Shown one piece after another: positions 15,730-25,250 of a stretch of 59,366 nucleotides of DNA (its first letter is position 1; each line of letters starts with the position of its first letter). The notes below the pieces were generated by a model. The model had not been told where the DNA came from. It was given only the letters and a program-made list of their open reading frames with translations, and did no database searches. Source of the DNA: Lachnospiraceae bacterium (lineage in GTDB: Bacteria > Bacillota_A > Clostridia > Lachnospirales > Lachnospiraceae); NCBI GenBank assembly GCA_900764695.1, contig CAAFOY010000062.1, positions 1 to 59,366 on the forward strand, given 5' to 3'. The position numbers and the translations under genes are program-made.

Positions 15730-17816
15730 TGAGAGGCCAGGTGCATAATATGAAAAAATTTGGACAATTAGTTGTTAAAGCCAGATATGTGATTTTGATA
15801 ATAAGTATTTTGTTATTAATACCTGCAGCTTTTGGCTATGTTAACACAAGAGTAAACTATGACTTATTGTATTACCTTCCGGATGGAATAGACACAATGA
15901 CAGGTCAGGATATTATGTTAAATGATTTTGGCTCAGGAGCATTTGGTCTTGTGCTTGTTGATGGAATGGATGATGAAAATACAGCAAAATTAAAAAAAGA
16001 AATTGAAGGCGTAGATCACGTTAAGAATGTTCTTTGGTATGATAGTTTTGCAGACTTAAAAATTCCAAAGAGTATGTTACCAAAAGATGTTTACAATGCT
16101 TTTAATAAAGATGGAAGTACAATTATGATGGTTATTTTTGATGACACAAGTTCAGGTGACGGAACAATGAGTGCCATTGAAAACATAAGAACATTAACAA
16201 AACATCAATGCAAGGTCAGTGGTATTTCAGCAGTAGTAACAGATACTAAGAGCCTTGTTGAAAGTGAAATGGCAATATATGTTATTATCGCAGTTATAAT
16301 TTCAATAATAGTTCTTTCAATACTTATGGATTCATGGTTGATACCTTTGTTCTTTATGCTAAGTATAGGAATGGCTATTGTTTATAACCTGGGAAGTAAC
16401 GTTGTTATGGGAGAAATCTCATACTTAACAAAAGCTTTGGCAGCGGTACTTCAGCTTGCAGTTACAATGGACTATTCAATATTCTTATGGCACAGCTATG
16501 AGGAGCAGAAGAAAGTAATACCAAATGACAATAACAAGGCCATGGCAAATGCCATAACAGCCACAGTTTCATCAATTGTGGGAAGTTCAATTACAACAGT
16601 GGCAGGATTTATAGCTCTTTGCTTTATGACATTTACATTAGGACTTGATATGGGGGTTGTAATGGCAAAAGGTGTTGTATTTGGTGTAATTGCCTGTGTA
16701 ACAGTATTGCCTGCAATGGTATTAATATTTGATAAAGCATTGGTGAAGACAAAACACAAACCATTAATACCTGATTTTAAGAAACTTCCTAAGTTTATTA
16801 CAAAACATTATCCGGTATTTATAATCATATTCTTAGTATTGATTTTTCCCGCATTTTACGGTCAGAAAAATACTAATGTATATTATGATTTAACATTAAG
16901 CTTGCCTGAAAGTCTTGAAAGTGTTAAAGCTCAGAACGTTATTTCTGAGGATTACAACTTAGGTTCAGCTAATATTGTATTAATCAGTTCAGATACACCT
17001 GATTACAAAGTATCTAAGTTATTAGATGACATTAAGGGAGTTGACGGTGTTCAGACAGCTTTAGGCTTACAGACAGTATTAAACGGCTCAATACCTAATT
17101 CATTTATACCTGATGATTTGACTAAAGAGTTAAAGACGGATAAGTATGAAATGCTTATATTTATGTCAGAATACAAGACAGGATCAGATGAGGCAAATAA
17201 CCAGTGCAACGAAATAGAAAAGATAATTAAGAATTATAGCAAAGATGGTATGCTTGTAGGTGAAGCAGCATGTACAAGAGACTTAATTAAGATAACAGAT
17301 AAAGACTTTACGGTTGTTAACTCAGTTTCAATTGTTTTGGTATTTATTATCATTGCTTTAGTATTTAAATCTATTTCAATACCGATTGTTCTTGTAGCAC
17401 TTATTGAATTTGCAATCTTTATTAATATGGGTATTCCATATTATACGGGAGCAACCTTACCATTTATTGCATCAATTGTTATTGGTACAATCCAGTTAGG
17501 TGCAACAGTTGACTATGCAATTCTTATGACAAACAGATATAAGTCAGAAAGAAGTGCCGGACATGAAAAGAAGATTGCAGCAACAAATGCACTTCAGGCA
17601 ACAATGAAATCAATTATCATTAGTGCATGCACATTCTTTGGCGCAACATTTGGTGTAGGTGCATATTCAAATATTGACATGATCAGTTCATTATGTATCT
17701 TAATGTCAAGAGGAGCATTTATCAGTATGTTCTGTGTAATATGTATCCTTCCTGCATTCTTTATAATTTTTGATAAGTTCATTATAAAAGGAAGTTATAA
17801 ATTCCTTGAAAAATAA
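15729..17816 (+). CDS. MmpL/RND-family exporter
   Basis: The 695-aa membrane protein has the two-fold MMPL layout: TM1, a large extracytoplasmic loop, five clustered TMs (about 180-330), then TM7, a second loop and five more TMs (about 530-690). The conserved QLAVTMDYSIFLWHSYEEQ and QLGATVDYAILMTNRYKSE helices carry the Asp-Tyr pair used for proton relay in RND pumps. It probably exports a lipid or hydrophobic compound. A second start, ATG 15750, is closer to an AGG-containing sequence and would remove seven residues. A strong terminator follows. Confidence 0.9.
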   Translation: MRGQVHNMKKFGQLVVKARYVILIISILLLIPAAFGYVNTRVNYDLLYYLPDGIDTMTGQDIMLNDFGSGAFGLVLVDGMDDENTAKLKKEIEGVDHVKNVLWYDSFADLKIPKSMLPKDVYNAFNKDGSTIMMVIFDDTSSGDGTMSAIENIRTLTKHQCKVSGISAVVTDTKSLVESEMAIYVIIAVIISIIVLSILMDSWLIPLFFMLSIGMAIVYNLGSNVVMGEISYLTKALAAVLQLAVTMDYSIFLWHSYEEQKKVIPNDNNKAMANAITATVSSIVGSSITTVAGFIALCFMTFTLGLDMGVVMAKGVVFGVIACVTVLPAMVLIFDKALVKTKHKPLIPDFKKLPKFITKHYPVFIIIFLVLIFPAFYGQKNTNVYYDLTLSLPESLESVKAQNVISEDYNLGSANIVLISSDTPDYKVSKLLDDIKGVDGVQTALGLQTVLNGSIPNSFIPDDLTKELKTDKYEMLIFMSEYKTGSDEANNQCNEIEKIIKNYSKDGMLVGEAACTRDLIKITDKDFTVVNSVSIVLVFIIIALVFKSISIPIVLVALIEFAIFINMGIPYYTGATLPFIASIVIGTIQLGATVDYAILMTNRYKSERSAGHEKKIAATNALQATMKSIIISACTFFGATFGVGAYSNIDMISSLCILMSRGAFISMFCVICILPAFFIIFDKFIIKGSYKFLEK

Positions 17817-17854
17817 AAGATGCTTAAAATAAAACACAATTAAAATAACACTAA

Positions 17855-17889
17855 AAAAGCCCCTTTTAACTTTAAAAAAAGGGGCTTTT
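17855..17889 (+). terminator. Terminator after the MmpL gene
   Basis: AAAAGCCCCTTTT (17855-17867) pairs perfectly with AAAAGGGGCTTTT (17877-17889), so it can act on both strands. Confidence 0.92.
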
Positions 17890-17925
17890 GTGATAGAATA
17901 ACAGTATATTTAAATAGATTGGGGT

Positions 17926-18072
17926 ATGGAGCAAAATAAAGTTAGTATTTCCACAGGCATTGTATGGAACAGCAGAATCGAAGATATGGAAGAAACTTTG
18001 AAAGAAGCTGACAGATGTATGTATGTGGAAAAAGATAAATATCATAAAATGACAGGAGGTGTTGTGCTATGA
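17926..18072 (+). pseudogene. GGDEF-domain C-terminal remnant
   Basis: A 48-codon frame contains VSISTGIV, then ETLKEADRCMYVEKDKY. These are the last strand and last helix of GGDEF (diguanylate cyclase) domains, normally written as SIGIA and RADEALYxAK. The GGDEF motif itself and the rest of the domain are absent: upstream is the MmpL terminator. Its stop overlaps the start of the next gene (ATGA at 18069-18072), so it may now act only as a coupled leader for the kinase. A deleted diguanylate cyclase gene is the simplest explanation. Confidence 0.6.
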
Positions 18073-18665
18073 AGCAGATTATTATTGCAATCGGAAGAGA
18101 GTTTGGAAGCGGTGGACATCTTGTGGCTAAGAAATTGGCAGAACATTACAATATTCCATTATACAGCAAGGAACTATTAGATGAAGTAGCTAAGGATGGA
18201 AGATATAGCAAGGAAGTTCTTGAAAGATTCGATGAGAAGCCAATGAACTTCGCTTTTATTCCTGTTCCTGCAGGGGGAACAACTATTTCACTTGAACAGG
18301 ACATAGCTATCAGACAGTTTAACTTTATTCGCAAGAAAGCTAATGAAGAAAAAGAATCATTTGTTATAGTAGGTAGATGTGCAGAAGAAATCCTTTCAGA
18401 TAATCCTAATATGATTAGTGCTTTTATCTTAGGCGATAAAGATACAAAGACTAAGAGAGTTATGGAAAGAGAAGGAGTTGACGAAAAGACAGCTCTTAAT
18501 ATGATGAAGAAGATGGATAAAATGCGTAAAGTTTATCACAACTTCTATTGCGAAAGCAAATGGGGTGATTCAAGAACATACGATATCTGTATAAAAATAG
18601 GCAAGGTTGATGTTGATACAGCAACAGATATGATTATAAAATATATTGATTCAAGAGATAATTAA
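18069..18665 (+). CDS. Cytidylate kinase-like family protein
   Basis: The 198-aa protein begins with IIIAIGREFGSGGHLVAKKL, a Walker A-like GREFGSGG loop typical of the Cytidylate_kin2 family common in Clostridia. It continues with FVIVGRCAEEIL and a lid-like region (ETREGVDEKTA type). It is probably a nucleotide or small-molecule kinase. It is not the main Cmk, which has a different N-terminus and length. AGGAGGTG precedes the start. It overlaps the GGDEF remnant and is followed 29 bp later by a SecB-like gene. Confidence 0.82.
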   Translation: MKQIIIAIGREFGSGGHLVAKKLAEHYNIPLYSKELLDEVAKDGRYSKEVLERFDEKPMNFAFIPVPAGGTTISLEQDIAIRQFNFIRKKANEEKESFVIVGRCAEEILSDNPNMISAFILGDKDTKTKRVMEREGVDEKTALNMMKKMDKMRKVYHNFYCESKWGDSRTYDICIKIGKVDVDTATDMIIKYIDSRDN

Positions 18666-18694
18666 AATGAAAGTAAATTTAAAAGGAGACTTAC

Positions 18695-19111
18695 ATGGGA
18701 GAACTAACATTTAAAGGGCTAAAGGTTGACGAATTGGACCTTACAAACAAGATTGAAGGACAGGTAGAATTAGATATTTCACAGAGAGCATCATTTAATG
18801 TGAAGTATTCTAATGACAACCTTCATTGTATGGCTAATCTTACAATTGATATGATGGAGAAAACACATCCAATGGATTTCAATTTTAAGATTAGTGCTAC
18901 AGCATTATTTGACTGTGAGGAAGGAATGGACAAGAAGGAAATTCATAAGAAAGCATATGATGAAATTTATCCACATGTGCGTGCACTTGTCATTACATTT
19001 ATGGTTAATTCAGGACTTCCGCCAATCGTTATTCCGAAGGTTAAGATGGATGAATCTAATATTAAGATAGAAGAAAATAAGAAGATTGAAGACAATAATT
19101 TGTACAGCTAG
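18695..19111 (+). CDS. SecB-like protein
   Basis: The 138-aa protein has a beta-rich N-terminal half and a C-terminal helix (KAYDEIYPHVRALVITFMVN) followed by SGLPPIVIPKV. This resembles the fold and C-terminal pattern of the export chaperone SecB and the related SecB-like proteins annotated in Clostridia. It lacks a signal peptide. A chaperone role is inference from this resemblance. AAAAGGAG lies upstream of ATG 18695. It probably shares a transcript with the kinase gene. Confidence 0.6.
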   Translation: MGELTFKGLKVDELDLTNKIEGQVELDISQRASFNVKYSNDNLHCMANLTIDMMEKTHPMDFNFKISATALFDCEEGMDKKEIHKKAYDEIYPHVRALVITFMVNSGLPPIVIPKVKMDESNIKIEENKKIEDNNLYS

Positions 19112-19500
19112 TATAAAAATAGAGTCAAAAAACCGTTTTCATCACTTTTTTGAAAATTGAAACACAGTAAAAATTAAAAAAACAAAATAAACTATACAAA
19201 ATGCACAAATACAAAAAAAGCAAAGTCAAAAAGTAACTGAAAAGTGTACACTTTCAACAAAAAAACAAAAAATATTTTTGTATTGTTGCAAAAAACGTTT
19301 TTAATTTTTAAACTATAAGAGTATTAGATTTTTAGGTAACATAATAATCTAAACCCTTTCAATTTTGTGGCACCTCAGATTGAGGTGCCATTCCTGTTCT
19401 TACGATTCAAATTCGTAATTTTCCAAAATCTTAATATTTGAATCCACAAAGAATAAGTGTATAATGGCAACATAGATTAAGAAAAAGGATAAAGCCTAAG
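19112..19500. other. 389-bp intergenic region before sfsA
   Basis: It is very AT-rich. It contains a 14-bp perfect palindrome AAAGTGTACACTTT (19241-19254), a 10-bp hairpin with a 3-nt loop (TGGCACCTCA 19368-19377 with 19381-19390) lacking a T-run, and a promoter with TTGAAT (19438-19443) and TATAAT (19460-19465) at 16-bp spacing. The promoter lies 35 bp before sfsA. No gene seen. Confidence 0.65.
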
Positions 19501-20202
19501 ATGAAATACAGGAAAATAAAAAAAGGAAATTTTATAGAAAGACCTAACAGATTTATTGCATATGTTAATGTGGAAGGGGAAGAGAATAACCCCCAGATAG
19601 TACATGTAAAGAATACAGGAAGATGTAAAGAACTATTAGTGGATAATGCAACAGTATTTTTGGAAGAATCAGACAATCCCAATAGAAAGACTAAGTATGA
19701 CCTTGTAAAGGTAATAAAAAACGGCATTCTTATAAACATGGATTCACAGGCACCTAATAAGGTGGTTAATGAGTGGCTTCTTAATAATGGTTTGTTTAAG
19801 AATACTGAATTGGTAAAGCCGGAGAAAACATTTGAGAAATCAAGATTTGACTTTTATGTTGAAGGCGATGGCAAGAAAGCCTGGATTGAGGTTAAAGGCG
19901 TAACTCTTGAAAAAGACGGTGTGGCCATGTTTCCGGACGCTCCAAGCGATAGAGCAGTTAAACATATTGAACATCTTATAAAAGCCAAAAACATAGGATA
20001 TGAGGCATATATTATATTTGTAATACAAATGAAAGGGATTAAATACTTTATACCAAACAGGGAAACACATGCCGAATTTTGTGACGCTTTGGTTAAAGCT
20101 AAAGAATCAGGTGTTAATATACTAGCATACGATTGTATTGTGACTCGAGATGAATTAAAAATAGACCAACCGGTAAAAATAAAGTTAAAAGAAAACAAGT
20201 AA
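19501..20202 (+). CDS. sfsA: SfsA family DNA/RNA nuclease-like protein
   Basis: The 233-aa protein is full length for SfsA. It has an N-terminal OB-like part (HVKNTGRCKELL), the nuclease core with RFDFYVEGDGKKAWIEVKGVTL (split here: RFDFYVEG, then WIEVKGVTL) and the diagnostic MFPDAPSDRAVKHIEHL. The D-(x)n-ExK pattern matches PD-(D/E)xK nucleases. Cellular role poorly defined in the family; originally named for sugar fermentation stimulation in E. coli. It is monocistronic, with its own promoter. Confidence 0.93.
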   Translation: MKYRKIKKGNFIERPNRFIAYVNVEGEENNPQIVHVKNTGRCKELLVDNATVFLEESDNPNRKTKYDLVKVIKNGILINMDSQAPNKVVNEWLLNNGLFKNTELVKPEKTFEKSRFDFYVEGDGKKAWIEVKGVTLEKDGVAMFPDAPSDRAVKHIEHLIKAKNIGYEAYIIFVIQMKGIKYFIPNRETHAEFCDALVKAKESGVNILAYDCIVTRDELKIDQPVKIKLKENK

Positions 20203-20300
20203 AAGATTACTAAAAAATTTACTTAAAACGCAGGAAAATATTACCAAAATAATGGACAAAAAATTGTTATAATTGTTTATAAAATAAAGCGTGTAGACTG

Positions 20301-20330
20301 TTGACTAAAAAAGACTAATAGTGGTATTAT
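20301..20330 (+). promoter_or_regulatory. Promoter of the P-loop kinase gene
   Basis: TTGACT (20301-20306) and TATTAT (20325-20330) with 18-bp spacing, 75 bp before the start codon. Confidence 0.6.
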
Positions 20331-20404
20331 ATAGGGAAAATGGGGTTAAAAAAAAAAGCTAAAAATTATTAATTTATAAATTTATTTAGAAGAGGTTAGA
20401 TATT

Positions 20405-20977
20405 ATGAAGAAGTTAATTTTAGTAACATCTCCACCGGCATGTGGAAAAACATTTGTAACAAAGAAATTAGCAAAGGCTATGCCTAACTGTGTTTATCTT
20501 GATAAGGATTCACTTATCGTATTATCAAAACAGATTTTTGTTGTAGCTAATCAGGAATACAACAGAAGCTCAGATTTCTTTGAAGAAAATATCAGAAACT
20601 ATGAATACGATGCAATCATGGAAGTTGCAAGAGAAGCATTAGAATATAATGATACAGTATTCATTAACTCACCATTTACAAGAGAAGTTAGAACTCCTGG
20701 TTATATGGAGAATCTTAGACAGGATCTTTTAAAGATTGGTGCAGAATTAGTTGTAGTTTGGGTACAGTGTGATGTTGAAGTTTGCAGACAGAGAATGATA
20801 GCACGTAACTCAGACAGAGATACATGGAAACTTGAAAACTGGGATGAGTACATTAAGAAGATTAATTTCACAGTACCTGATGGAATTAAGAATTTATTCT
20901 TATTTAATAATTCATCTGATGAAGCTTTCAAGAAGTCATTAGACGAAGCAGTAGAATATTTTAAAAATTTAAAATAG
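20405..20977 (+). CDS. P-loop kinase/AAA_33-type ATPase
   Basis: The 190-aa protein begins with KKLILVTSPPACGKTFVTKKL, split as LVTSPPACGKT with the Walker A at residues ~8-15. It continues with a DKDSL segment and a lid-like RQRMIARNSDRDTWK (C-R-Q-R-M arginines). This architecture is that of small-molecule or zeta-toxin-like kinases. Substrate unknown. It is transcribed alone, with a promoter at 20301 and a terminator at 20999. Confidence 0.75.
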   Translation: MKKLILVTSPPACGKTFVTKKLAKAMPNCVYLDKDSLIVLSKQIFVVANQEYNRSSDFFEENIRNYEYDAIMEVAREALEYNDTVFINSPFTREVRTPGYMENLRQDLLKIGAELVVVWVQCDVEVCRQRMIARNSDRDTWKLENWDEYIKKINFTVPDGIKNLFLFNNSSDEAFKKSLDEAVEYFKNLK

Positions 20978-20998
20978 TCTTTTAAGACAGTTTACTTA

Positions 20999-21032
20999 AA
21001 AAGAGAAGGGACGCCTAAGTTTCTTCTCTTTT
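20999..21032 (+). terminator. Terminator after the P-loop kinase gene
   Basis: AAAAGAGAAG (20999-21008) pairs with CTTCTCTTTT (21023-21032). Confidence 0.85.
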
Positions 21033-21106
21033 GTGTTATAACAAAAAAGTAACAATTTGTTAAAATAAAGTCTATTGAAATATAAAAAATAAGAGTAAAA
21101 TAAAAA

Positions 21107-21156
21107 ATATCAAACGAAGAGGAGTTTGATTAGCGTTTGGTTTTTGATATCCAAAC
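21107..21156 (+). promoter_or_regulatory. Alternative hairpins in the clpB leader
   Basis: The segment ATATCAAACG (21107-21116) can pair with GTTTGAT (21124-21130), CGTTTG (21134-21139, followed by GTTTTT) or TTTGATAT (21143-21150). GTTTGG (21135-21140) can also pair with CCAAAC (21151-21156). These pairings exclude one another. No CIRCE (GAGTGCTAA) repeat was seen. Confidence 0.4.
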
Positions 21157-21203
21157 TAAATAAATATGGAAAACAAATTTAAATCAAAAGGAGGGATTTC
21201 ATT

Positions 21204-23780
21204 ATGAACATAAGTAAGTTTACACAAAAATCTGTGGAAGCTATTCAGAACTGTGAGAAAGTTGCAACTGAATATGGCAATCAGGAGATTGACCAGGAGC
21301 ATTTAATCTACAGTCTTATTACATTAGACGACAGTCTGATTATTAAGTTAATTGAAAAGATGGAAATCCAGCCGGAGCATTTTAGAAATAGGGTAGAAGA
21401 TTATATAGCAAAAAAGCCTAAGGTGCAGGGTGGGAATCCATATGTAAGTCAGGCACTTAATAATGCCTTGATTTATGCCGAAGATGAGGCTAAAAGAATG
21501 GGAGATGAATATGTATCAGTTGAACATATTTTCCTTTCATTAATAGACAGACCTAATAAAGAAGTGGCAGAACTATTTAGAGAGTATGGAATTAAGAGAG
21601 AAAGATTTCTTGGAGCGTTGGAGACTGTTAGAGGTAATGTGAAAGTTACATCTGATAATCCTGAAAGCACATATGATGCTTTGTCTAAGTATGGACAGGA
21701 TTTGGTTGAAAGAGCAAGAAATCAGAAACTTGATCCGGTAATCGGCCGTGATAGTGAAATTAGAAACGTAATCAGAATACTTTCACGTAAAACAAAAAAT
21801 AATCCGGTATTAATAGGTGAGCCTGGTGTTGGTAAAACAGCAGCAGTAGAAGGATTGGCACAGCGTATTGTACGTGGTGATGTTCCTGAAGGACTAAAGG
21901 ACAAAAAGATATTTGCCCTTGATTTGGGAGCTCTTGTAGCGGGAGCCAAATACAGAGGTGAGTTTGAGGAGAGATTAAAGGCAGTTCTTGAAGATGTAAA
22001 GAACAGTGATGGAAACATTATATTGTTTATTGATGAACTTCATACAATTGTTGGTGCAGGAAAAACAGACGGAGCAATGGATGCAGGTAATATGTTAAAA
22101 CCAATGCTTGCAAGAGGTGAACTTCATTGTATAGGTGCAACAACATTAGATGAATATAGACAGTATATTGAAAAAGATAAGGCTTTGGAAAGAAGATTTC
22201 AGCCTGTAATGGTAAATGAACCTACTGTTGAGGATACAATTTCAATTTTAAGAGGTTTAAAAGAAAGATATGAAGTTTTCCACGGTGTAAAAATCCAGGA
22301 TGGGGCATTAGTAAGTGCAGCAACACTTTCAGATAGATATATAACAGATAGATTTCTTCCAGATAAGGCTATTGACTTAGTTGATGAGGCATGCGCTTTA
22401 ATTAAGACGGAAATGGACTCAATGCCTACTGAACTTGATGAACTTAGAAGAAAAGTAATGCAGTTAGAAATAGAAGAGGCAGCGCTTAAGAAAGAAACAG
22501 ATAATCTAAGTAAAGAAAGATTAGTTGAACTTCAAAAAGAATTGGCAGAAATGCGTGATGAGTTTAATAACAAGAAAGCACAGTGGGAAAATGAAAAAGA
22601 TTCTGTAACAAAATTACAGGATTTAAGAGAACAGGTTGAAAATGTTAAGAAGGACATTGAAAAAGCCCAGAGTGAATACAATCTTGAAAAGGCAGCAGAA
22701 CTTCAGTATGGTAAGTTACCACAACTTCAGAAACAGTTAGAGGCTGAAGAAGCAGCAGTTAAGAATAAAGATTTATCATTGCTTAGGGAAAGTGTAACTG
22801 ATGAGGAAATAGCAAGAATAATATCAAGATGGACAGGAATTCCGGTAGCAAAACTTACGGAAACAGAAAGAGAAAAAACACTTCATCTTGATAAGCAACT
22901 TCACAAACGTGTCATTGGACAGGATGAGGCAGTAACAAAGATTACTGAATCAATTATCAGGTCTAAGGCAGGCATAAAGGATCCAAGTAAACCTATCGGT
23001 TCTTTCCTATTCTTAGGACCTACAGGTGTTGGTAAGACTGAATTGGCAAAAGCTTTGGCACAGAACTTATTTGATGATGAAAGTAATATGGTCAGAATTG
23101 ATATGAGTGAGTATATGGAAAAATACAGTGTGTCAAGATTAATCGGAGCGCCTCCGGGATATGTTGGATACGATGAAGGCGGTCAGCTTACTGAGGCAGT
23201 AAGACGTAAACCTTATTCGGTTGTACTTTTTGATGAAGTTGAAAAGGCACATCCGGATGTATTTAATGTACTTTTACAGGTACTTGACGATGGTCGTATT
23301 ACAGACTCACAGGGTAGAACAGTAGACTTTAAGAATACAATTTTGATTATGACTTCAAATATTGGTTCATCATATCTGTTAGAAGGAATTGATGACAATG
23401 GTAACATTAAGCAGGAAAATCAGGACCTTGTAATGAATGATTTAAGAAATCATTTCAGACCAGAGTTCTTAAACAGACTTGATGAAATTATTATGTTTAA
23501 GCCTTTAACAAGGGATAACATTGGCGGAATTGTAGATCTTGTAATTGACAGTGTTAACGAAAGATTAAAGGATAGAGAGTTACAGATTAAGCTTACTGAT
23601 GCAGCAAAAACTTATGTTGCAGATAACGGATATGATCCGGTTTATGGTGCAAGACCATTAAAGAGATATTTGCAGAAGAATGTTGAAACATTGGCTGCAA
23701 GAGTTATTCTTGAAGGTAAGGTTAGTATGGGAGATACAATAACCTTTGATGTTGTTGACGGAAAGCTGGCAGTTGTTTAA
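21204..23780 (+). CDS. clpB: ATP-dependent disaggregase ClpB
   Basis: Hsp100 chaperone that, with DnaK, pulls apart protein aggregates in the cytoplasm. The 858-aa protein has the N-terminal Clp repeats (1-145), NBD1 with Walker A GEPGVGKT (~206) and Walker B FIDELHT, a long coiled-coil middle domain (~410-525) that sets ClpB apart from ClpA/ClpC, and NBD2 with GPTGVGKT (~605). It has the C-terminal D2-small domain and no ClpP-binding loop. AAAAGGAGG lies before the ATG. The leader has alternative hairpins; a long hairpin follows the stop. Confidence 0.97.
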   Translation: MNISKFTQKSVEAIQNCEKVATEYGNQEIDQEHLIYSLITLDDSLIIKLIEKMEIQPEHFRNRVEDYIAKKPKVQGGNPYVSQALNNALIYAEDEAKRMGDEYVSVEHIFLSLIDRPNKEVAELFREYGIKRERFLGALETVRGNVKVTSDNPESTYDALSKYGQDLVERARNQKLDPVIGRDSEIRNVIRILSRKTKNNPVLIGEPGVGKTAAVEGLAQRIVRGDVPEGLKDKKIFALDLGALVAGAKYRGEFEERLKAVLEDVKNSDGNIILFIDELHTIVGAGKTDGAMDAGNMLKPMLARGELHCIGATTLDEYRQYIEKDKALERRFQPVMVNEPTVEDTISILRGLKERYEVFHGVKIQDGALVSAATLSDRYITDRFLPDKAIDLVDEACALIKTEMDSMPTELDELRRKVMQLEIEEAALKKETDNLSKERLVELQKELAEMRDEFNNKKAQWENEKDSVTKLQDLREQVENVKKDIEKAQSEYNLEKAAELQYGKLPQLQKQLEAEEAAVKNKDLSLLRESVTDEEIARIISRWTGIPVAKLTETEREKTLHLDKQLHKRVIGQDEAVTKITESIIRSKAGIKDPSKPIGSFLFLGPTGVGKTELAKALAQNLFDDESNMVRIDMSEYMEKYSVSRLIGAPPGYVGYDEGGQLTEAVRRKPYSVVLFDEVEKAHPDVFNVLLQVLDDGRITDSQGRTVDFKNTILIMTSNIGSSYLLEGIDDNGNIKQENQDLVMNDLRNHFRPEFLNRLDEIIMFKPLTRDNIGGIVDLVIDSVNERLKDRELQIKLTDAAKTYVADNGYDPVYGARPLKRYLQKNVETLAARVILEGKVSMGDTITFDVVDGKLAVV

Positions 23781-23793
23781 AGAGAACTGATTA

Positions 23794-23851
23794 ATTTTAA
23801 TTACACGGATTGCTTTGTGCTTTGCACTCCCGCAATCCGTGTAATTAAAAT
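23794..23851. repeat. Long hairpin after clpB, related to the 50.8-kb hairpin repeats
   Basis: Perfect 20-bp arms at 23794-23813 and 23832-23851 enclose an 18-nt loop with an inner GTGC-TTT-GCAC stem and TCCC. The order GATTGC, NNGC-TTY-GCNN, TCCC, GCAATC is the same as in the reverse complement of the hairpin unit repeated at 50.8-51.1 kb, although the arms differ. It may also terminate clpB, though there is no strong T-run. Confidence 0.75.
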
Positions 23852-23897
23852 AATATATTTTTCATATAATGATTAATAAAATATTGTGTGAAGAGTA

Positions 23898-24605
23898 TTG
23901 AAAAGAATATTAAATAAAAAAATTTTAGTTGGAATATTATTAATAGGAATGTTAATAATAGGAATGGCATTTATTTACGGCAACTATAGGAACAGTGAAG
24001 TTGTTCTTACTAATCTAAATATTACAAATGTAAATGATGCCATCCCTAAGGTGGCTTTGACTTTTGATGACGGTCCCAGTAGCGTTTATACAAAAATATT
24101 GCTTGACGGACTTAAGGAGAGAAAGGTAAAAGCCACCTTTTTTCTTGTGGGAGAGAACGTGGAAAATAACAAAAAGCTGACAAAAAGAATTTCAAAAGAA
24201 GGTCATCTTATCGGAAATCATACATATTCACACGCAGACCTTGCAAGGACTAATTACAATAAGGCATCGGTTGAAATTAATAAGACTAATGAGATTATAA
24301 CAAGTATTACAGGAACTTCTCCAAAGTATATAAGACCGCCTTACGGAGATGTGAACAAGAAACTTTTGGAAAATACAGGAATGAAGGTGGTTCTTTGGAA
24401 TGTTGACCCGGAAGACTGGAAGGACCAGAATGCAGACATTGTCGTTAACAGAATTATAAGCCATGTAAGACCGGGAGATATTATATTGCTTCACGATATT
24501 TTTAAAAGTTCAGTTGAGGCAGCCTTAAAGACTGTAGATATTTTGCAGGATAAGGGATATCAGTTTGTTACTGTGGATAAATTAAATAACAGTACAATAA
24601 AATAA
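23898..24605 (+). CDS. Membrane-anchored polysaccharide deacetylase
   Basis: The 235-aa protein has an N-terminal signal anchor (ILVGILLIGMLIIGMAFIY) and a NodB-homology domain with all five motifs: TFDDGPS (catalytic and metal Asp), HTYSHADL (metal His pair), RPPYGD, DPEDWKD and LLHD. It acts outside the membrane, probably on peptidoglycan or another N-acetylated glycan; a PdaA/B-like sporulation role is possible but unproven. The start is TTG at 23898; no upstream ATG is in frame, and the ribosome binding site (GAAGAG) is weak. Confidence 0.88.
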   Translation: MKRILNKKILVGILLIGMLIIGMAFIYGNYRNSEVVLTNLNITNVNDAIPKVALTFDDGPSSVYTKILLDGLKERKVKATFFLVGENVENNKKLTKRISKEGHLIGNHTYSHADLARTNYNKASVEINKTNEIITSITGTSPKYIRPPYGDVNKKLLENTGMKVVLWNVDPEDWKDQNADIVVNRIISHVRPGDIILLHDIFKSSVEAALKTVDILQDKGYQFVTVDKLNNSTIK

Positions 24606-24715
24606 AAGTTGAAAAAATAGATTTAACAAATAAATGTAATTGAGAAAAGTTATGGATAATGATATACTTGTCAGGAACTTGTGCGAAAAATTAGATAATT
24701 AGGAGAATTAAAAGA

Positions 24716-25198
24716 ATGAATTTATTAAAACATTATATTATGATTTTTTTTGTTTCAATGGTTCCCATTGTAGAACTTAGAGGAGCAATACCAATTTCTC
24801 AGGGCTTTGGCTTGCCATTGTTACAATCATATATTATTTGTGTAATTGGAAACATGCTTCCTGTACCGGTAATATTCTTTTTTGCAAGAAAGGTACTTAT
24901 TTGGGGAAAGGATAAAAAGTTTATTGGAGGATTCTTTACATGGTGCCTTGACAAAGGTGAACGTGGAGGCGAGAAGCTTAAAGAAAAGGCAGGCAAAGGC
25001 TTATATGTAGCTTTATTATTATTTGTTGGTATTCCACTTCCGGGCACAGGCGCATGGACCGGAACATTGGCTGCAAGCTTTTTGGATATGGACTTTAAGA
25101 AGAGCGTTATTGCATGTATGGGTGGAGTATTGTTAGCCGGCGTTATAATGGGCGTTGGAAGCGTGGCAGGCGTTTCATTCTTTAATGCATTGTTTTAA
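24716..25198 (+). CDS. Small multi-drug export family membrane protein
   Basis: The 160-aa hydrophobic protein has the family's ELRGAIPIS motif after TM1 and the re-entrant-like IPLPGTGAWTGTLAA segment. These identify the Sm_multidrug_ex (COG2426-type) family, which is distantly related to DedA proteins. The family name is historical; transport of drugs is not established. TAGGAGAATT precedes the start. The next gene starts 52 bp downstream. Confidence 0.85.
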   Translation: MNLLKHYIMIFFVSMVPIVELRGAIPISQGFGLPLLQSYIICVIGNMLPVPVIFFFARKVLIWGKDKKFIGGFFTWCLDKGERGGEKLKEKAGKGLYVALLLFVGIPLPGTGAWTGTLAASFLDMDFKKSVIACMGGVLLAGVIMGVGSVAGVSFFNALF

Positions 25199-25250
25199 AG
25201 AATGAAAACAATTATGGAATTTTTATTATAAAAATGAAAGAGAACATAGG

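Noticed and set aside
24651..24701. 16-codon ORF before the Sm_multidrug_ex gene
   Set aside because: Weak ribosome binding site and no supporting feature.
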